From Sutterella sp. (GTDB lineage: Bacteria > Pseudomonadota > Gammaproteobacteria > Burkholderiales > Burkholderiaceae_F), in the NCBI RefSeq assembly GCF_030539355.1, contig NZ_JAUNSF010000011.1, forward strand, positions 1-52,669: 52,669 bases of DNA, written 5' to 3'. Shown in pieces: positions 1 to 6,911 of the stretch (positions within the stretch are counted from its first letter, which is position 1; each line of letters starts with the position of its first letter). A model generated the notes under the pieces. It ran no database searches. It was given only the letters and a program-made list of their open reading frames with translations, and was not told the origin of the DNA. Both the position numbers and the translations under genes were made by a program.

Positions 1-61
1 GAAACCGTAACCCCACCCCTGCTGAAACCGTGACCCCACCCCTTACGAAATCGTTACCCGA
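1..61 (+). repeat. Tandem repeats (~23 bp) inside the initiator gene
   Basis: Two near-identical 20-bp units (1-20 and 24-43, one mismatch) begin GAAACCGT and end CCCCACCCCT. A third, decayed unit (47-61) begins GAAATCGTTACCC, and GAATCAGTAAC follows. Being about 23 bp apart they shift frame between units, so the conservation is at DNA level rather than protein level. Iterons inside the initiator gene are the arrangement of the lambda O gene origin. The repeat probably continues left of the window, so its full extent is unknown. Confidence 0.45.
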
Positions 62-533
62 ATCAGTAACTAATCAGAAAGGTAATCGGGAAAGGAATCT
101 CTCAGAGGTGTTTGCCGCTCCCGCGGACCTCCCGCCCGACGAGCCTCCCTTCGACGGACTCTTCGCCGAGGCCGAGGCCGCGACCGCCGCGCCGATCTAC
201 GAGACGCCGAAGACCAAGCCGCGGGACAGGGGCTCGACGCCGAAGCGCGCGAGCGCGTGCCCGTTCGAGTTCGGCGCGCAGGTGCCTGATGACTACCGCG
301 CAGCCGCGGAGAAGATCGGGCTCGGCACCGGCGACGTGCAGAGGGTGTTCGACAAGTTCTGCGACCACGCCCGCGGGAACGGAAAGACCTTCAAGGACTG
401 GCTCGCGGCGTGGCGCACCTGGTGCCGCAACGAGGTGGACTGGGGCAAGAACCGCAGGCCCGCGGCGGCGCCTCCTCCGCGGAACAGACCGATGCAGAAA
501 GAGGACATGCAGCACTACACGGATGATTTTTAA
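3..533 (+). CDS. Phage replication initiator, C-terminal part (DnaT/O-like)
   Basis: The frame is open to the left window edge, so this is probably the C-terminal part of a longer gene; a GTG at 30 is the only visible start. After a low-complexity Pro/Ala-rich linker, the last ~70 residues contain the aromatic pattern FDKFCDHARGNGKTFKDWL followed by AWRTWCRN. That pattern closes many phage replication proteins of the lambda O/DnaT-like type, whose C-terminus contacts the helicase-loader complex. The DnaC-like loader gene follows 15 bp downstream, which supports a joint role in bringing the host DnaB helicase to the phage origin. The N-terminal DNA-binding part is off the window. Confidence 0.6.
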   Translation, partial: NRNPTPAETVTPPLTKSLPESVTNQKGNRERNLSEVFAAPADLPPDEPPFDGLFAEAEAATAAPIYETPKTKPRDRGSTPKRASACPFEFGAQVPDDYRAAAEKIGLGTGDVQRVFDKFCDHARGNGKTFKDWLAAWRTWCRNEVDWGKNRRPAAAPPPRNRPMQKEDMQHYTDDF

Positions 534-548
534 CAGGAGCTCTCAACT

Positions 549-1469
549 ATGACCACACCATTTCTTGGAACCGGCGGCGCACGGCGCAACCGCATGGCGA
601 CCGCAGTGCCGAGCGGCTGCACCGTCGAGATCGCCGCCGAGTGCGCCACGCACGGCCGCTACACCTTCACCGCGATCGCGCTCAAGGGCGAGGCGATCTA
701 CCCGCCGGGGAAGGATCGCTGCCCGAAGTGCGCGCAGGAGGAGCGGGACCGCTACTACGAGGAGCACCGCGAGGAGATCGAAGCCAGGCAGGCTCGGCTC
801 GAGGCCGAGGAGAGGGCGCGCGAGGAGCGCGTCGCGGCCGAGCGCCGGCAGGCCATGCTCGACAAGGCGCTGCACGACGCGGCGATCCCGCTCGAGTACC
901 AGGGCAAGGGCTTCGACGACTTCGAGGTCACGACCGCGCGCAACGGCGACAACGTGCGCCAGGCGCTGCTCTACGTGCGCAACTTCGCGAAGCTCCGCGA
1001 GACCGGCAACGGGCTCTTCCTCTACGGCCCCTCGGGGACCGGCAAGAGCCACATCGCCTGCGCGATCCTTCAGGCGCTCATGCCTGAGGTGGACTGCGCA
1101 TACGCGCTGCTGTGGCAGGTCATCGCCGCGGTGAAGGCCGCGCCCTTCGGCGAGGAGCCGCTCCGCCCGTTCATGGAAGCAAGCCTGCTCGTGCTCGACG
1201 AGGTCGGCGTGCAGACCGGCAGCAAGTACGAGGAGTCGATCCTCTACCCGCTCATCGACACGCGCATCACGAACCACCTGCCCACGATCTTCATCACCAA
1301 CGTGCAGCCCGATGTGCGCGGCGGATCCGACGAGCCGACCGTGCGCCAGATGCTCGGCGAGCGCCTGTGGGACCGCGTGCAGCATCGCTCGATCTTCCTG
1401 CGCTTCGACGGCCAGAGCCACCGCAAGCGCTTCGCGAGCGTGGACGCGCTTCTCGAGGAGGTGCAGTGA
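549..1469 (+). CDS. DnaC-like helicase loader ATPase
   Basis: This 306-aa AAA+ protein would load the host replicative helicase. Near the N-terminus (about residues 32-60) a Cys/His cluster (CATHG ... CPKCAQ) resembles the zinc-binding part of prophage DnaC proteins. A charged, probably coiled-coil stretch follows (about 60-100). The ATPase core shows Walker A GPSGTGKSH, Walker B LLVLDEVGVQ and a sensor-like IFITN. The length fits phage DnaC-like loaders, which are longer than E. coli DnaC. ATG 549 follows a GGAGC Shine-Dalgarno-like stretch at 536-540. The stop overlaps the next ATG (TGATG), so the run of small genes behind it is probably translationally coupled. Confidence 0.85.
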   Translation: MTTPFLGTGGARRNRMATAVPSGCTVEIAAECATHGRYTFTAIALKGEAIYPPGKDRCPKCAQEERDRYYEEHREEIEARQARLEAEERAREERVAAERRQAMLDKALHDAAIPLEYQGKGFDDFEVTTARNGDNVRQALLYVRNFAKLRETGNGLFLYGPSGTGKSHIACAILQALMPEVDCAYALLWQVIAAVKAAPFGEEPLRPFMEASLLVLDEVGVQTGSKYEESILYPLIDTRITNHLPTIFITNVQPDVRGGSDEPTVRQMLGERLWDRVQHRSIFLRFDGQSHRKRFASVDALLEEVQ

Positions 1470-1630
1470 TGGCTGAAATCTTCATTTGCCTGGCGCTCAT
1501 CTTCCTCGCCGTCGCGAGCGTCTTTCAGTCGCTGGCGATCCGCGACATGCGGCAGCAGCTTTGGGAGGTGCAACTCATGCTCGAGGAGCATCGCCCGCTC
1601 GACGGCGACGCGCTCAAGGAGGTGCGGTGA
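1469..1630 (+). CDS. Small membrane protein, 53 aa
   Basis: This 53-aa ORF shares the bases TGATG with the helicase-loader stop and overlaps the next gene the same way. The first ~20 residues (IFICLALIFLAVASVF) form one hydrophobic helix; the rest is a charged amphipathic tail. I do not recognise the family. One membrane helix with a short cytoplasmic tail fits a small bitopic protein. It opens a set of similar tiny genes (1469-2975) that look like one operon. The GC-rich third positions match its neighbours. Confidence 0.6.
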   Translation: MAEIFICLALIFLAVASVFQSLAIRDMRQQLWEVQLMLEEHRPLDGDALKEVR

Positions 1631-1848
1631 TGGAAACCAGCAAGACAACTTTGGATCCGCGCGAGGAGCTTGTGCACCTCTACAACCAGCAGTACTCCGA
1701 TGACCTCTCGGGCCGCGGCTTCGACTACATCGTTGAGGCCCGCCGCTCCCAGCCGGGCGACGCGGCCGAGCTCCGTGACCTCGCTCGCCGGCGCTACGAG
1801 CACCTGCTCGAGGTCGCGGACTTCATGGAAAAGCATGGGATCGGGTGA
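1630..1848 (+). CDS. Hypothetical soluble protein, 72 aa
   Basis: ATG 1630 overlaps the previous stop (TGATG). The product is charged, soluble and largely helical, with no membrane segment and no motif I recognise (... EELVHLYNQQYSDDLSGRG ...). An AAGGAGGTG lies just upstream at 1617-1625, a good ribosome-binding site. It sits in the middle of the early small-gene operon between two membrane proteins. Function unknown. Confidence 0.6.
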   Translation: METSKTTLDPREELVHLYNQQYSDDLSGRGFDYIVEARRSQPGDAAELRDLARRRYEHLLEVADFMEKHGIG

Positions 1849-1857
1849 GGTGCTGAG

Positions 1858-2058
1858 ATGAATTTCGGTGCTGTCATGTGCCTCGTGCTTGTCGTCTTCG
1901 CGCTCGGGCTGGTCGCGGCCTTCGGCCTCAACTACGCGATGACGGTCCTCTTCCGCTACACGCTCGAATATGAGCACATCGGCGTGGGGCTCCTGCTCTT
2001 CGGCATTCCTGTGTGGCTCATCTTCGAGATCGGCCTGATGCTCAGGGGGTGGTCATGA
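1858..2058 (+). CDS. Small two-helix membrane protein, 66 aa
   Basis: Two hydrophobic helices are clear: about residues 4-30 (VMCLVLVVFALGLVAAFGLNY) and 42-60 (VGLLLFGIPVWLIFEIGLML). GAGGTG precedes the ATG. The stop overlaps the next ATG (ATGA at 2055), so translation is likely coupled. I do not recognise the family. The hairpin topology and the position among other tiny membrane genes suggest a role at the host envelope early in infection or in lysogeny; this is inference. Confidence 0.6.
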   Translation: MNFGAVMCLVLVVFALGLVAAFGLNYAMTVLFRYTLEYEHIGVGLLLFGIPVWLIFEIGLMLRGWS

Positions 2059-2345
2059 GGGATCTGTTCAACGACTGGTGGCCTGACCTCAGGTTCTCGG
2101 CCGCGCTGTGCGGCGGCTCGGTGCTCGTCGGTTGGTTGCTCGGCCTGTTCGTCACGCGGCTCGATCTGCTCGAGCGTCTCCTCGCGCTCGCGGTGGTCGT
2201 CATGGCGTGTTGCTTCGCGGGGGTCGCGTACGTGCACCACAAGGCCCGCAAGGATCGCGAGGCCGAGGAGCTCGAGAGGAAGATCGAGCGCGACATCGTC
2301 GCGAAGTTTTACCCGGAGGTTCGCGAGGAGGACCGGCATGCTTGA
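2055..2345 (+). CDS. Small membrane protein, 96 aa
   Basis: The start ATG shares four bases (ATGA) with the stop of the previous gene. Two hydrophobic segments lie at about residues 13-33 (FSAALCGGSVLVGWLLGLFV) and 41-59 (LLALAVVVMACCFAGVAYV). A strongly charged tail of about 35 residues follows (HHKARKDREAEELERKIERD), probably an amphipathic coiled helix in the cytoplasm. The product is unrecognised; the layout of a two-helix anchor plus coiled tail is all that can be said. It overlaps the next small ORF by 8 bp. Confidence 0.6.
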   Translation: MRDLFNDWWPDLRFSAALCGGSVLVGWLLGLFVTRLDLLERLLALAVVVMACCFAGVAYVHHKARKDREAEELERKIERDIVAKFYPEVREEDRHA

Positions 2346-2412
2346 GTCCCTTCTCATCTGCTACCTGGCGCTCCTCGTCATGCGCCGCATCGAGGAGATC
2401 GACGATGACTGA
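2338..2412 (+). CDS. Very short membrane peptide, 24 aa
   Basis: A 24-codon ORF fills the space between two neighbours, overlapping each by 8 bp (ATG 2338; TGA 2410-2412). The peptide is one hydrophobic helix (LESLLICYLALLVMRRIEE) with a charged end. It fits the coupled pattern of this operon, but at this length chance cannot be excluded. GGAGGTTCGCGAGGAGG upstream provides Shine-Dalgarno matches. Confidence 0.35.
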   Translation: MLESLLICYLALLVMRRIEEIDDD

Positions 2413-2584
2413 GCACGCCGCCGCCTACATCCTCTGCTCGCTCCTGAGCTTCGCCGGCATCCTCGGCTCGCTGCTGCTGATGACCGTCCGCCCGTGGCGC
2501 GAGTTCCCTGTGTGGTGCGCCCTGCAGGTCGTGTGCTGCGTGGTGTGCTGCTTCTTCATCGACCTCGCGCTGAGGTGCCTATGA
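2405..2584 (+). CDS. Small two-helix membrane protein, 59 aa
   Basis: ATG 2405 overlaps the preceding 24-codon ORF. The protein has two membrane helices, at about residues 6-26 (AAYILCSLLSFAGILGSLLL) and 36-56. The second is remarkably cysteine-rich (VVCCVVCCFF: four Cys in two pairs). GAGGAGATC precedes the start. The stop shares ATGA with the next start at 2581. No family is recognised. Confidence 0.55.
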   Translation: MTEHAAAYILCSLLSFAGILGSLLLMTVRPWREFPVWCALQVVCCVVCCFFIDLALRCL

Positions 2585-2793
2585 CGTTCTTTGTCTGCGC
2601 TTGCCTCATCGCTTTCCTGCTCGCGCTCGGCATGTGGCTCTCGCACGCCGAGAGGATGAAGCGCATCGAAGCGCTGGGCGAGCTCTTCAAGATCCTGCGC
2701 ATCGCCTACGAGCGCGAGGACCCCGACGCCCAGAAGCTCACGAAGCTCTGCACGGATCTCATTACCAACAAACCCAAGGAGGAAACCAAGTGA
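2581..2793 (+). CDS. Small single-helix membrane protein, 70 aa
   Basis: ATG 2581 overlaps the preceding stop (ATGA). One N-terminal helix (FFVCACLIAFLLALGMWL) may act as a signal anchor. A ~45-residue charged helical tail follows, ending in KPKEETK. Spacing and overlaps place it in the same early operon. The AAGGAGG within its last codons (2776-2782) serves as ribosome-binding site for the next gene. No family is recognised. Confidence 0.55.
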   Translation: MTFFVCACLIAFLLALGMWLSHAERMKRIEALGELFKILRIAYEREDPDAQKLTKLCTDLITNKPKEETK

Positions 2794-2975
2794 CTCTGTT
2801 CTGGCTCATCGTGCTCCTCGTCGTGCTGTATGGATGCTTCGACCTCTCGAAGGAGCTCTTTCGCAAATCCTTCGACGAAACGGTGACTCTCGTCGCCGGG
2901 CTCTTCGCCGTTGGCTTCCTCATCGCCGACCTCTACGTTTTCTGCCTCATCATCCAGGAGATCATCCATGACTGA
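2790..2975 (+). CDS. Small two-helix membrane protein, 61 aa, GTG start
   Basis: A GTG at 2790, overlapping the previous TGA (GTGA), is the only start compatible with the AAGGAGG at 2776-2782. Hydrophobic helices lie at about residues 3-18 (LFWLIVLLVVLYGCF) and 33-57 (TLVAGLFAVGFLIADLYVFCLII). The end overlaps the MazG-like gene by 8 bp. It is the last member of the membrane-protein run. No known family is recognised. Confidence 0.55.
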   Translation: MTLFWLIVLLVVLYGCFDLSKELFRKSFDETVTLVAGLFAVGFLIADLYVFCLIIQEIIHD

Positions 2976-3405
2976 CATCAAGCCCGTCCGCGCGGACATC
3001 CCCAAGATCAACGGACACCTCGGCGCCAAGCCCAACTTCGGCCCGCAGCCGACCGCGATCCTCCTCGAGGACCCGCGCCTGCGCAAGATCTTCAAGCACT
3101 ACGGCGGCCACCTGCAGCGCTTCCAGCTGATCGAGGAGTGCGGCGAGCTCACGCGCGCGACCTCGCGCATGATGATGCACACCGAGACCCGCATCGGCTC
3201 GGACCGCCCCGAGGACGAGCTCAACCAGGAGGCCGTCGACGACTACATGGCCTGGACCGGCGAGATCGCCGACGTGCTGATCATGATCGAGCAGATGATG
3301 CTCGACCCCGGCATCAGGTCGGTCGTGCTCACGCAGCGCGAGTACAAGCTCAAGCGCACGATCCGCCGCATCAACGGCCTGCCCGACGAGGATCAGGAGG
3401 GATGA
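2968..3405 (+). CDS. MazG-like nucleotide pyrophosphohydrolase
   Basis: This 145-aa, all-helical protein carries the MazG-type metal-binding signature: QLIEECGELTRATSR (the EExxE helix, about residues 53-67) and EIADVLIMIEQMM (the ExxD helix, about 96-108). MazG-like enzymes of phages hydrolyse NTPs, dNTPs or alarmones to monophosphates, cleaning the nucleotide pool or damping starvation signals. The C-terminus (QREYKLKRTIRRI) resembles the basic tail of many phage MazG-like proteins. ATG 2968 overlaps the previous gene; the stop overlaps the next (ATGA). Confidence 0.7.
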   Translation: MTDIKPVRADIPKINGHLGAKPNFGPQPTAILLEDPRLRKIFKHYGGHLQRFQLIEECGELTRATSRMMMHTETRIGSDRPEDELNQEAVDDYMAWTGEIADVLIMIEQMMLDPGIRSVVLTQREYKLKRTIRRINGLPDEDQEG

Positions 3406-3704
3406 GCAGATGTCTCGAGTGCCAGCACCTCGCACCGCTCGCGCGCCTGCAAAAGGGAGATCCGCGGGAGCTTCACGTGGGCCAGCAGGGCATGCTCGCT
3501 CGCGGGCTCGTCTACTGCAGCCTGAAGCCGAAGGGGCAGACCTGGAAGTGCTTCAGGCCGATCGACTCGAGGGCGCCGTGCCCGCACTTCGCGCCGGTGA
3601 ACGATCCGGCCAAGATCGAGGCGCGCGAGGCGCTCGCGGCGAGACTGCAGGAGGGCTTTCGCTCTTTGATGGCGAGCCTCAGGAAGGCACGCACCGCACG
3701 CTGA
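3402..3704 (+). CDS. Cysteine-rich hypothetical protein, 100 aa
   Basis: ATG 3402 overlaps the MazG-like stop (GGAGGGATGA supplies the ribosome-binding site). Five cysteines in the first ~60 residues (CLEC near the N-terminus, then C in VYCSL, KCF and PCPHF) suggest one zinc site. The C-terminal third is a basic amphipathic helix. I do not recognise the family; the position before a RusA-type resolvase suggests nucleic-acid metabolism. Its TGA overlaps an in-frame CTG that probably starts the next gene. Confidence 0.55.
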   Translation: MSRCLECQHLAPLARLQKGDPRELHVGQQGMLARGLVYCSLKPKGQTWKCFRPIDSRAPCPHFAPVNDPAKIEAREALAARLQEGFRSLMASLRKARTAR

Positions 3705-4069
3705 CGCTCGAGTTTCCGTGGCCGCCGAAGGAGCTCTCGCCCAACGCGCGGCTCGAGCGCTTCGCCAAGGCGCGGGTCTTCAAGAAGCAGAAGCATGCGG
3801 CATGCCTGCTCACGAAGGCCCGGGCCTCGGGCCATGAGCGCGTGCGCCTCGCCGGCGACGGGCGGATGAACATCACGCTCGTCTGCACGCCGCCGACGAT
3901 GCGCTACCGCGACGAGGACAACCTGCTCGCGACGCTCAAGGCTCACTTCGACGGGATCGCCCAGGCGCTCGGCGTGGATGACCACACCTTTCACTTCAGG
4001 GAGCAGGAGTGGCACCCGCCGGAGAAGCCCGGGCGGCTCGTCATCGTGCTCGACTGGGAGCAGGCATGA
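3701..4069 (+). CDS. RusA-family Holliday junction resolvase
   Basis: RusA proteins are small dimeric endonucleases that resolve four-way junctions. The family pattern is clear: PPKELSPNAR near the N-terminus, then RYRDEDNLLATLKAHFDGIA followed by ALGVDD, with the conserved acidic residues. The frame has no ATG; the nearest GTG (3578) would overlap the upstream gene by 127 bp. A CTG at 3701 overlaps the previous TGA as CTGA, mirroring the ATGA/GTGA joints of this operon, and gives a product of about 122 aa, the normal RusA length. I prefer that start; it remains inference. Confidence 0.78.
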   Translation: MTLEFPWPPKELSPNARLERFAKARVFKKQKHAACLLTKARASGHERVRLAGDGRMNITLVCTPPTMRYRDEDNLLATLKAHFDGIAQALGVDDHTFHFREQEWHPPEKPGRLVIVLDWEQA

Positions 4070-4293
4070 GGAAGGATGAAGAAGAAGGAAAGCTCGAAAA
4101 CACTGACGCCGCCGGGGAGCGCGAGCCCCTCGGCGTTGCCGTGTGCGTATACCCGCCCCGGTGCCATGCAATGCTCGTCGTCGCAGCCGGCCGGGCCCGC
4201 ACATACCCAGAGGGCAGCATCGCGCGGCTCCTCGTCGTCAGCGAGGCGATCAAGGAAGTGCGGCGCCTGTGGCCCGAGTGCTTCAGGCGATGA
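4066..4293 (+). CDS. Hypothetical protein, 75 aa
   Basis: ATG 4066 shares ATGA with the resolvase stop. An acidic N-terminus (RKDEEEGKLENTD) is followed by a small mixed alpha/beta segment with VCVYPPRCHAMLVV and LLVVSEAIKEVRRLWPE. No family is recognised. The DNA at 4143-4158 resembles the late-gene motif described elsewhere in this entry (GTGCGTATACCC versus GTGCATATACCG) but lies in coding sequence. Confidence 0.5.
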   Translation: MRKDEEEGKLENTDAAGEREPLGVAVCVYPPRCHAMLVVAAGRARTYPEGSIARLLVVSEAIKEVRRLWPECFRR

Positions 4294-4357
4294 GGACTCG
4301 CTCTTCCCGGGGCTCGAGGCGCCGCTCAGGCCGTGCAACCTGCGCGCGCCGTCGATC

Positions 4358-4684
4358 GTGCGCCTGTGCCTGCGGCTCGAGCGTCTCGCCGAGGATCGCC
4401 GGCAGCGCGCGGCGAAGCGGACGCCGGGGCGGATCGCCGACAACTTCGGCACGGAGATGGTCCCCGTCGGGCTCAAGTCGGTCCCGCTGGGGCAGTACCA
4501 CCACCGCGCGAAGTACACCGACGAGGAGGTCGAGGAGGTGTTCATGCTCGCCGACGCGGGCTTCAGGCTCGCCGACATCTGCCTGAAGGTGGAGATGCCG
4601 AAGAGCACCGTGTGGGCGATCCTGCACGGCCGCATGCGGTGCACGACGCCGGTGACGTGGAAGAGAAGGAAGAAGAGGTTCTGA
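4358..4684 (+). CDS. HTH-type protein ahead of terminase genes
   Basis: The frame is open from 4076, but only the part after about 4300 looks coding. A GTG at 4358 gives about 108 aa; an unusual upstream start is also possible. The C-terminal half reads KYTDEEVEEVFMLADAGFRL then KVEMPKSTVWAILHGR. This is a helix-turn-helix of the resolvase/transposase-like type with a basic tail (KRRKKRF). It could be a regulator of the late genes, or a DNA-recognition partner of terminase. It ends one base before the ATG of the putative small terminase. Identity uncertain, start uncertain. Confidence 0.5.
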   Translation: MRLCLRLERLAEDRRQRAAKRTPGRIADNFGTEMVPVGLKSVPLGQYHHRAKYTDEEVEEVFMLADAGFRLADICLKVEMPKSTVWAILHGRMRCTTPVTWKRRKKRF

Positions 4685-4685
4685 G

Positions 4686-5054
4686 ATGGCAGAGGAGAAG
4701 AAGACGAAGCGCCGAGGCAACCCGCAGTACTTGCGAGTTCCGACCTCGGAACAAGCTCGAGAATACGGCCGCCGTGGCGGGCTTGCGAGCGCGCGGAAGT
4801 TCAGGGAGCGCAAGCAGTTCAGGGAGGTCATCCAGGAGTTCCTGGACTCGACCAACATCGACGACCCGACCAAGACCAACCGCGAGGTGCTCGTCGACGC
4901 GATGTTCAACACCGCCATGGCCGGCGATGTGCGTGCGTTCATCGCACTGCGCGACACCGCGGGCGAGAAGCCCGTCGAGGAGCGCCGCGAGGAGCATTCG
5001 GGCGGGATCGAAATCAGCTGGGCCGAGCCCGGCGAGATCAAGGAGGAGGAGTGA
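4686..5054 (+). CDS. Putative terminase small subunit
   Basis: This 122-aa protein sits directly upstream of and overlaps the large terminase (GTGA joint), the usual position of the small subunit that recognises the packaging site. Its N-terminus is basic, with a KGG-like segment (YGRRGGLASARKFRERKQF, about residues 27-45). A helical middle and a very acidic tail (EPGEIKEEE) follow. Such (R/G)GG-containing proteins often precede terminase in podophages. Assignment rests on position and this pattern, not on a clear family signature. Confidence 0.55.
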   Translation: MAEEKKTKRRGNPQYLRVPTSEQAREYGRRGGLASARKFRERKQFREVIQEFLDSTNIDDPTKTNREVLVDAMFNTAMAGDVRAFIALRDTAGEKPVEERREEHSGGIEISWAEPGEIKEEE

Positions 5055-6424
5055 TGCCGAGGATCGTCATCCCCTACACGCCGCGGTACCCGCAGGACGT
5101 GATCCACAAGGAGCTCGAGCGGCACCGCTTCGTCGTGCTCGTGGCGCACCGCCGCATGGGCAAGACCGTGCTCGCGGTCAACCACTTGATCAAGATGGCG
5201 CTGAAGTCCCGCAGGCGCGAGCCGCGCTTCGGCTATGTGGCGCCGTTCCGCGTGCAGGCGAAGCAGATCGCGTGGTCGTACCTCAAGCACTACACCTCGG
5301 TCGTGCCGGGGCGGAGCATCAACGAGACCGACCTCGAGATCACGCTGCCGAACAACGCGCGCATCCGCATCTTCGGCGCGGACAACCCGGACGCGCTGCG
5401 CGGCCTCTACTTCGACGGCGCGATCCTCGACGAGGTCGCGCAGATGAAGCCCGAGGTGTGGGGCGAGATCATCCGCCCGGCGCTCGCGGACCGCAAGGGC
5501 TGGGCGACCTTCATCGGCACGCCGAAGGGCGTGAACCTCTTCAGCGACCTCTACGACCGCGCGCTCAGGCTGCAGGACAAGCCCGCGGACCCGGATGACC
5601 CCGAGTCGAAGCCCGAGTGGAAGGCCATGCTCTACTCGATCGAGCAGACCAACGCCCTGGACGCGAAGGAGATCGCGAGCCTGAAGGAGGAGATGAGCGA
5701 GAGCGAGTTCCGGCAGGAGTTCCTCTGTGACTTCAACGCCGCGGCCGACGACGCCTTGATCAGCATCGACGTCGTGCGCGCGGCCGCCGGCAGGCAGATC
5801 GACGCGACCACATACATGCACGCCCCGCGCGTGATGGGCGTCGACGTCGCGCGCTTCGGCTCGGACAACTCGGTCATCTTCAAGCGCCAGGGGCTCGTGG
5901 CCTTCGAGCCGATCATCATCCGCGGCAAGGACAACATGGAAGTTGCCGACCGCGTGGCGATCGAGATCGCGAGCTTCAGGCCCGACGCGGTCTTCGTGGA
6001 TGCCGGCGAGGGTGCCGGCGTCATCGACCGCCTGCGGCAGCTGCGCATCGACGTGGTCGAGGTGCCCTTCGGCGGCGCCGCGAACCGCAAGACCGTCTAC
6101 GCCAACCGCCGCATGGAGATGTGGGACGAGATGCGCAAATGGCTCGAGAGCGGGGCCGCGATCCCGCCCGACCCGGCGCTGCAGGCCGACCTCTCCGCGC
6201 CGACCTACGGCTTCACCCAGCGGGGCCTGCGCATCCTCGAGGCCAAGGACAAGATCAAGGAGCGCATCGGCCGCTCGCCCGACCGTGCGGACGCGCTCGC
6301 GCTCACCTTCGCCGCTCCCGTGCGGCCGCGCCTCGAGCCGCGCTTCGAGCGGCAGATCCACGGCGACGACGGCAGCAACTACGACCCGATGGCCGCCTTC
6401 GAGGTCGAGTGGGGCCAGCGCTGA
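5051..6424 (+). CDS. Terminase large subunit (packaging ATPase/nuclease)
   Basis: This 457-aa packaging motor protein translocates and cuts phage DNA at the portal. The ATPase half shows a Walker A-like VAHRRMGKTV (about residues 33-42) and Walker B GAILDEVAQ (about 125-133). The RNase H-like nuclease half shows acidic strands VMGVDVARFG (about 261-270) and AVFVDAGEGAG (about 316-326), and a final SPDRADAL that supplies the third acidic residue. Translation can begin at GTG 5051 or at the adjacent ATG 5054. The order with a GNAT-like gene and portal downstream matches podoviruses of the BPP-1/Bcep22 type. Confidence 0.9.
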   Translation: MMPRIVIPYTPRYPQDVIHKELERHRFVVLVAHRRMGKTVLAVNHLIKMALKSRRREPRFGYVAPFRVQAKQIAWSYLKHYTSVVPGRSINETDLEITLPNNARIRIFGADNPDALRGLYFDGAILDEVAQMKPEVWGEIIRPALADRKGWATFIGTPKGVNLFSDLYDRALRLQDKPADPDDPESKPEWKAMLYSIEQTNALDAKEIASLKEEMSESEFRQEFLCDFNAAADDALISIDVVRAAAGRQIDATTYMHAPRVMGVDVARFGSDNSVIFKRQGLVAFEPIIIRGKDNMEVADRVAIEIASFRPDAVFVDAGEGAGVIDRLRQLRIDVVEVPFGGAANRKTVYANRRMEMWDEMRKWLESGAAIPPDPALQADLSAPTYGFTQRGLRILEAKDKIKERIGRSPDRADALALTFAAPVRPRLEPRFERQIHGDDGSNYDPMAAFEVEWGQR

Positions 6425-6428
6425 CGAG

Positions 6429-6445
6429 CGTGCATATACCGCGCC
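6429..6445 (+). promoter_or_regulatory. Recurring late-gene motif, copy 1
   Basis: CGTGCATATACCGCGCC lies four bases after the terminase stop and 24 bp before ATG 6470. It is identical over 17 bp to copy 5 at 33049. A small hairpin (GCGCC 6441-6445 with GGCGC 6452-6456) follows at once. Candidate phage-specific promoter or RNA-processing signal. Confidence 0.55.
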
Positions 6446-6469
6446 ACCTTGGGCGCGACCATCGCCCGC

Positions 6470-6910
6470 ATGAGATACGAGACCACCACGCTCCTGCAGG
6501 CGCTCAACGACTGCACTGCGCTCATCGACGAGAACCACGCCGAGACCGGCATGCCGGGCGAGCTCCGGCCCGCCTGGCGCATGTACCGGGACCTCGACGC
6601 CATTGGCCTGAGCTTCGGCCTCATCGCGCGCGACGCAGATGGCCTCCCTGTTGGGTACGCGCTAGTCATCATATCGCCGCATCCGCATGCCGTGGACAGG
6701 CTCTTCGCGACCAACGACACGATCTACGTCACGCCGTCCGCGCGCGCCCTGGGCGTCGGCGGGCAGCTGTTCGTTCGTGCCGAGCGCGAAGCCAGGAGCC
6801 GCCGCGCCGTGGCCTTTCAGTGGGCCGTGCCGGCGGGCTCGCCGCTCGACCGCGCGCTCGCGCGCCGGTGCTCCGTATCTCGCCAGATCACTTACCAAAG
6901 GGAGCTTTGA
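6470..6910 (+). CDS. GNAT-like acetyltransferase of the phage head region
   Basis: This 146-aa protein has a GNAT fold pattern. A central strand pair (GLSFGLIARDADGLPVGYALV) is followed by DTIYVTPSARALGVGGQLF, with the R/Q-x-x-G-x-G/A-like acetyl-CoA loop degenerated to ALGVGGQL. A helix with REARSRRA and a C-terminal strand come next. Phage GNAT-like proteins between terminase and portal are common in this podovirus group; their substrate is unknown. ATG 6470 is preferred over an upstream TTG at 6449. GGGAGC near the end serves the next gene. Confidence 0.6.
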   Translation: MRYETTTLLQALNDCTALIDENHAETGMPGELRPAWRMYRDLDAIGLSFGLIARDADGLPVGYALVIISPHPHAVDRLFATNDTIYVTPSARALGVGGQLFVRAEREARSRRAVAFQWAVPAGSPLDRALARRCSVSRQITYQREL

Positions 6911-6911
6911 T

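Noticed and set aside
4143-4158. Sixth copy of the late motif (GTGCGTATACCC)
   Set aside because: It has a mismatch in the core and lies inside a coding region far from the next start; kept only as a remark.
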